Of a stretch of 28,605 nt of DNA, positions 25,167 through 28,605 are shown piece after piece; position 1 is the stretch's first letter, and each line of letters starts with the position of its first letter. Position numbers and translations under genes: made by a program. A model generated the notes under the pieces. It saw only the letters and a program-made list of their open reading frames with translations. It did no database searches and was not told the DNA's origin. The stretch comes from CANKHA01 sp034668825 (GTDB lineage: Bacteria > Pseudomonadota > Alphaproteobacteria > Rhizobiales > Xanthobacteraceae): positions 1-28,605 of the forward strand of contig JAXDOR010000085.1 in the NCBI GenBank assembly GCA_034668825.1. The letters run 5' to 3'.

Positions 25167-25187
25167 TTAAACGACCCTTAACCTTAA
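25167..25187. promoter_or_regulatory. CtrA-like box upstream of the 309-residue barrel gene
   Basis: TTAA (25167), seven bases, then TTAACCTTAA (25178-25187); two more TTAA sites follow at 25191 and 25204. The box begins 80 nt upstream of the start codon at 25087, the same distance and module order as at 24037-24057. It fits CtrA, although another TTAA-binding regulator is possible. Confidence 0.65.
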
Positions 25188-25290
25188 TATTTAACCAAGC
25201 ACATTAACCCACGGCGTCGCTGGCGCCTTGGACATGGCGGGGCTGCAGCATCGCTGGCACAGGATTCAGAGGGGGATGGCGCGGCGGCGC

Positions 25291-26634
25291 TTACGCCGCG
25301 AAGGCGTTCAATGCCTCGACGATATCGTCGACAACCTTTTCGACGAGGATTTTATCGTCACCCTCGCCCATAACCCGGATCACCGGCTCGGTTCCCGACG
25401 GGCGGATGATGAGGCGGCCCTGGCGTCCCAGCCGTTCCTCGCCGTCGGCGATAGCGGAGCGCACCTCGGCATGTTCCAGCGGCTTGCCGTTGCGATAACG
25501 CACGTTCTTCAAGACCTGCGGCAGCGGCTCGAAGCGGTGGCACACTTGCGATACCGGACGGTCATTCTTTTTCACGACGGCAAGGATCTGCAGCGCGGCG
25601 ATAAAACCGTCGCCCGTCGTCGTGTAATCCGAGAGGATGATGTGGCCGGATTGCTCGCCGCCGACGTTGTAACCGTGCTCGCGCATATGCTCGAGCACAT
25701 AGCGGTCGCCGACTGGAGTCCGTATGAGTTCGAGACCGTGTTCCGCCAGATGGCGCTCGAGGCCGAGATTTGACATCACGGTGCTGACGATGCCCGGTTT
25801 GGCGAGGCGGCCGTCTTCCTTCCAGCTTTCGGCGATCACCGCCATCAACTGATCGCCATCGACGATATGGCCGCGTTCGTCGACGATGATGACGCGATCG
25901 GCGTCGCCGTCGAGCGCGATGCCGACATCGGCCCGCATCTCCCGCACCTTGCGGCACAAGGCCTCCGGCGCGGTCGAGCCGCAGTCTTTGTTGATGTTGA
26001 AGCCGTCCGGATCGACACCGATCGGAAATACTTCGGCGCCGAGTTCCCACAGCGCCTCGGGCGCCACGCGATAGGCCGCGCCATTGGCGCAGTCGACCAC
26101 CACGCGCAGGCCTTCCAGGCTCATCGCCTTCGGCAGCGTGCGTTTGGCAAATTCAATGTAGCGGGCATGTTCGCCTTCGATGCGCTTGGCGCGGCCAACG
26201 TCCGGGCTTTTCGCCAGGCGTTTGGCGAGATCGGAATCCATCAGCGTTTCGATCTGCCGCTCGACCTCGTCGGACAACTTGTAACCGTCCGGGCCGAACA
26301 GCTTGATGCCGTTGTCGTCATAGGCATTGTGCGAGGCGGAGATCATCACGCCGAGATCGCAGCGCATCGAACGCGTCAGCATGGCAACCGCGGGCGTCGG
26401 CATCGGGCCGGTCTGGAATACGTCCATGCCGACCGAGGTGAAGCCGGCAACCAAGGCGGTTTCGATCATGTAGCCGGAAAGCCGGGTATCCTTGCCAATC
26501 AGCACGCGGTGACGATGATCGCCCCGGCGAAACACCAGTCCAGCCGCCTGCCCGACCCGCAGCGCAAGTTCCGGCGTAATGAGGCCATTGGCGCGGCCGC
26601 GTATGCCGTCCGTGCCAAAATACTTACGCGCCAT
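25291..26634 (-). CDS. glmM: Phosphoglucosamine mutase
   Basis: GlmM interconverts glucosamine-6-phosphate and glucosamine-1-phosphate, supplying UDP-GlcNAc for peptidoglycan and lipopolysaccharide. The 447-residue length is typical. The catalytic phosphoserine is S101 in MISASHNAYDDNG, the magnesium loop is DGDADRVI, and the phosphate-binding loop near the C-terminus is RPSGTEPVIRV. The N-terminus MARKYFGTDGIRGRAN is diagnostic. Translation starts at the ATG at 26634. It stands alone here, with the beta-barrel genes downstream after 203 nt. Confidence 0.98.
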   Translation of the reverse strand: MARKYFGTDGIRGRANGLITPELALRVGQAAGLVFRRGDHRHRVLIGKDTRLSGYMIETALVAGFTSVGMDVFQTGPMPTPAVAMLTRSMRCDLGVMISASHNAYDDNGIKLFGPDGYKLSDEVERQIETLMDSDLAKRLAKSPDVGRAKRIEGEHARYIEFAKRTLPKAMSLEGLRVVVDCANGAAYRVAPEALWELGAEVFPIGVDPDGFNINKDCGSTAPEALCRKVREMRADVGIALDGDADRVIIVDERGHIVDGDQLMAVIAESWKEDGRLAKPGIVSTVMSNLGLERHLAEHGLELIRTPVGDRYVLEHMREHGYNVGGEQSGHIILSDYTTTGDGFIAALQILAVVKKNDRPVSQVCHRFEPLPQVLKNVRYRNGKPLEHAEVRSAIADGEERLGRQGRLIIRPSGTEPVIRVMGEGDDKILVEKVVDDIVEALNAFAA

Positions 26635-26766
26635 GCCTTAAATCCCGCCCGCTGCTCCCGGCGACGTACAGACGCGGGCGTCCATACGTAAGTCCCATAT
26701 TACTGCGATCTCATTCCCATGAGGTAAAAAACCGTCAGCGCTGGCGATACCAAAACCCATGGTTAA

Positions 26767-26798
26767 GAAGAACCGCCGGCCGTTAAGCCGGCGGTTCT
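26767..26798 (-). terminator. Hairpin terminator of the 59-residue gene
   Basis: AGAACCGCCGGC (26769-26780) pairs perfectly over 12 bp with 26787-26798 around the loop CGTTAA. On the minus strand it is followed by the T-rich TTCTTAACC and lies 45 nt after the stop at 26844. Confidence 0.65.
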
Positions 26799-26843
26799 CC
26801 AATGTTCTCAACTACTTCTGAGAAAGACTCCGGTTCGGCCGGT

Positions 26844-27023
26844 TCACTCTCGCTTATTTGTGCTCTTCGACGGCTGCGTGACATTGACCGGATCGGAGCC
26901 GGGGAAGCTCTCCTCAAGTCCTTGCTCAAGCGCCCGCTCTTGCGCATCGCGCGGCTTATCTTCGGGTTTGCAGTGTTTTGGGTCCGGGTCGCCGCCACGG
27001 GTATTCTTGGCTTCGGCTCCCAT
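26844..27023 (-). CDS. Small conserved hypothetical protein, 59 residues
   Basis: The ATG at 27023 is preceded by a perfect AGGAGG with 5-nt spacing, the best ribosome-binding site in the window. The product is highly charged, begins MGAEAKNTRGGDPDP and contains EDKPRDAQERALEQGLEESF followed by PGSDPVNVTQP. The pattern of an acidic helix followed by EESFP(G/A)SDP is seen in small cytoplasmic proteins of Rhizobiales. No function is known to me. It is divergent from the lactate dehydrogenase gene and followed by a hairpin terminator. Several longer overlapping frames on both strands at 26783-27111 are spurious. Confidence 0.82.
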   Translation of the reverse strand: MGAEAKNTRGGDPDPKHCKPEDKPRDAQERALEQGLEESFPGSDPVNVTQPSKSTNKRE

Positions 27024-27144
27024 CGGCGCCTCCTGTGATGTTTGGGTGCTGGTAGATAACGCCTGGGAGTCGCCGACGTTCCGGCCGCATGGGGCCGGGG
27101 AACTGTGCTAGGCGGGTGGCAGGCATCCGGGCAATATTGTTGTC

Positions 27145-28281
27145 ATGAACACCGCCACCTGCATCGAGGATTTGCGTCAGCTGGCGCGCCGCAAAGTACC
27201 GCGCGCCTTCTTCGACTACGCCGACCGCGGCTCCTATGCGGAAGAAACGCTGCGCGCCAACCGCGAGGACCTGGAGCGGATCAAGTTGCGCCAGCGTGTC
27301 TCGATCGACGTCTCGCAGCGCAGCCAAAGCACCACGATCCTCGGCGAAGCGGTGGCGTTGCCGCTGTCGCTGGGACCCATTGGGCTGTGCGGCATGCAGC
27401 ACGGCGACGGCGAAATCCTCGCCTGCCGCGCGGCGCAAGCCGCAGGAATCCCGTTCTGCCTCTCGACCCTTTCCATTTGCTCCATCGAGGACGTGGCCGA
27501 GGCGGTGAGTAAGCCGTTCTGGTTCCAACTTTACGTGATGAAGGATCGCGGCTTCGTGCGCTCCTTGATCGAACGCGCCATCGCCGCGAAATGCAGCGCA
27601 TTGGTGCTGACCATCGACCTGCAGGTGCTCGGACAGCGCCACGCCGATATCCGCAACGGCATGACCGTGCCGCCGGAAATCCGGCTGAGCAACATCATCG
27701 ACATCGCCACCAAGCCCACCTGGGCGCTGAGCGTGGCGCGCGGCAAGCGCAAAACCTTCGGCAACGTCGCCGGACGCGTGCCCGGCATGGACAATATCAA
27801 CTCGCTGGCGGGATGGATCAACAATCAGTTCGACCCGGCGCTGAGCTGGAAGGATGTCGAATGGATCAGAAGCCTGTGGCCCGGCAAGCTGATCATCAAG
27901 GGCATTCTTGACGTCGAGGACGCCAAGCTCGCGGCCAAGACCGGCGCCAGCGCGCTGGTGGTTTCCCATCACGGCGGCCGGCAGCTCGACGGCGCGCCGT
28001 CGTCGATCTCCATGCTGCCGAAAGTCGTCGACGCGGTCGGCGCCGAGATCGAGATCATGTTCGACGGCGGCATCCGCTCCGGACAGGACGTGCTGCGGGC
28101 GCTGGCGCTCGGCGCCCGCTCCTGCATGCTCGGCCGCGCTTACATTTACGGACTCGGCGCCGGCGGCGAAGCCGGCGTCGCCAAAGCCATCGACATCATC
28201 GCCAAGGAGCTCGACGTCACCATGGCGCTGACCGGCACGCGCAACGTGGCGGATATCGGCCCGCAGGTGCTGGTGAGTTGA
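27145..28281 (+). CDS. lldD: FMN-dependent alpha-hydroxy-acid (L-lactate) dehydrogenase
   Basis: This 378-residue TIM-barrel flavoprotein belongs to the L-lactate dehydrogenase/glycolate oxidase family. Conserved points include PRAFFDYADRGSYAEET near the N-terminus and LGPIGLCGMQHGDGE. Others are the catalytic Tyr in FQLYVMKDRG, the FMN-phosphate region FDGGIRSGQDVLRALALGAR, and the active-site His/Arg motif. That motif reads SHHGGRQLDGA, with His where most relatives have Asn just before the catalytic His. LldD feeds electrons from L-lactate into the quinone pool at the inner membrane. LldD rather than another hydroxy-acid oxidase is likely but not certain. The ribosome-binding site is weak. 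A palindromic element follows 12 nt after the stop codon. Confidence 0.93.
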   Translation: MNTATCIEDLRQLARRKVPRAFFDYADRGSYAEETLRANREDLERIKLRQRVSIDVSQRSQSTTILGEAVALPLSLGPIGLCGMQHGDGEILACRAAQAAGIPFCLSTLSICSIEDVAEAVSKPFWFQLYVMKDRGFVRSLIERAIAAKCSALVLTIDLQVLGQRHADIRNGMTVPPEIRLSNIIDIATKPTWALSVARGKRKTFGNVAGRVPGMDNINSLAGWINNQFDPALSWKDVEWIRSLWPGKLIIKGILDVEDAKLAAKTGASALVVSHHGGRQLDGAPSSISMLPKVVDAVGAEIEIMFDGGIRSGQDVLRALALGARSCMLGRAYIYGLGAGGEAGVAKAIDIIAKELDVTMALTGTRNVADIGPQVLVS

Positions 28282-28289
28282 GGCTCCTT

Positions 28290-28405
28290 CCTTCCCTCTC
28301 CCGTGGGGAGAGGGTGGCGAGCGAAAGCGAGCCGGGTGAGGGCGTACGGACTCTCGATAGATTGTAACCCCTCACCCCGACCCTCTCCCTATGGGAGAGG
28401 GGGAG
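28290..28405. repeat. Second copy of the ileS palindromic element
   Basis: Modules match the ileS insert: hairpin CCCTCTCCC/GGGAGAGGG at 28294-28314, GGGTGAGGG at 28334-28342, an ACTCTCGATAG segment, CCCCTCACCCCGA at 28368-28380, and hairpin CCCTCTCCC/GGGAGAGGG at 28381-28401. It lies just after the lactate dehydrogenase stop codon, where its first hairpin may serve as a terminator. Confidence 0.8.
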
Positions 28406-28441
28406 GACGTTGCTGCGGACCGTCAGCGCCAATAACCGCCC

Positions 28442-28471
28442 TTGCCCCCGACGCCATGCTAGACTTATATT
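28442..28471 (+). promoter_or_regulatory. Candidate sigma-70 promoter for the right-end gene
   Basis: TTGCCC (28442-28447, 4 of 6 matches) and TATATT (28466-28471, 5 of 6) are separated by 18 nt. The expected transcription start, about 8 nt past the -10, falls on the A of the ATG at 28479. The mRNA may therefore be leaderless, in line with the absence of a Shine-Dalgarno. Confidence 0.4.
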
Positions 28472-28478
28472 CCTAGCC

Positions 28479-28605
28479 ATGCACCCTCCCTTCCGCTCTC
28501 CGATTGCCCGCCTCCACGTCAAACCCGACGAACCCGAAGCCATGGCCGGGCCGCCGCGGGTGCGCGGCTCGCGCCGGCCGCATGCCGACGCCAAGGTCGC
28601 GCAGG
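28479..28605 (+). CDS. Partial gene at the right end, unknown function
   Basis: An open frame starts at the ATG at 28479 and runs off the window after 42 codons. It begins MHPPFRSPIARLHVKPDEPE and continues with an Arg-rich segment (GPPRVRGSRRPHADAKVAQ). No domain can be assigned from this fragment. No Shine-Dalgarno is present, but a promoter-like pair sits immediately upstream. The basic N-terminus would suit a nucleic-acid-binding protein, though this is only a guess. Confidence 0.5.
   Translation, partial: MHPPFRSPIARLHVKPDEPEAMAGPPRVRGSRRPHADAKVAQ

Noticed and set aside
26802..27038. Plus-strand 78-codon and minus-strand 71-codon open frames
   Set aside because: Both overlap the 59-residue gene, which has a perfect ribosome-binding site and a conserved-looking product.

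Overview
The window looks like a chromosomal segment of an alphaproteobacterium of the order Rhizobiales, in or near the Bradyrhizobium/Xanthobacteraceae group. This rests on the high GC content, the gene neighbourhoods (ribF-ileS-lspA, serC-serA), Omp31-type barrels with CtrA-like upstream boxes, DUF2442 and GT39 proteins, and abundant short palindromic repeats. I saw no rRNA, tRNA, CRISPR array or classical insertion sequence.

Layout. 1-227: palindromic repeats. 228-9031 (minus): ribF, ileS, a GIY-YIG nuclease element, lspA, a signal-peptide protein and a pair of M16 peptidase subunits. 9344-13650: cheY (plus), a HAD-IIA phosphatase and a degenerate EAL-domain membrane protein (minus), then a GT39 glycosyltransferase (plus). 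13669-16915 (minus): purA, a 535-residue single-pass membrane protein and a DUF2442 protein. 17079-18878: a lower-GC insert holding a frameshifted tandem LuxR-type HTH gene and an unrecognised 326-residue protein, bounded by a duplicated piece of the serA 3' end. 18879-22148 (minus): serC, a small HEAGH-motif protein and serA, forming the serine pathway operon. 22322-25087 (minus): three outer-membrane beta-barrel genes. 25291-27023 (minus): glmM and a 59-residue protein. 27145-28281 (plus): an FMN-dependent alpha-hydroxy-acid (lactate) dehydrogenase. A partial gene runs off the right end.

How the genes work together. Most genes are housekeeping: flavin cofactor synthesis, tRNA charging, lipoprotein maturation, serine and AMP biosynthesis, and cell-wall precursor synthesis. 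The accessory interest lies in four places. (1) A 380-bp unit with perfect 29-bp inverted ends encloses a GIY-YIG nuclease and splits the usual ileS-lspA junction. (2) A roughly 144-bp palindromic element lies in frame inside ileS, with a second copy after the lactate dehydrogenase gene. (3) A 1.8-kb insert next to serA is flanked by 26-bp direct repeats. (4) Two beta-barrel genes share an identical TTAA-N7-TTAACCTTAA box at exactly the same distance from their start codons, which suggests shared control by CtrA or a similar regulator.
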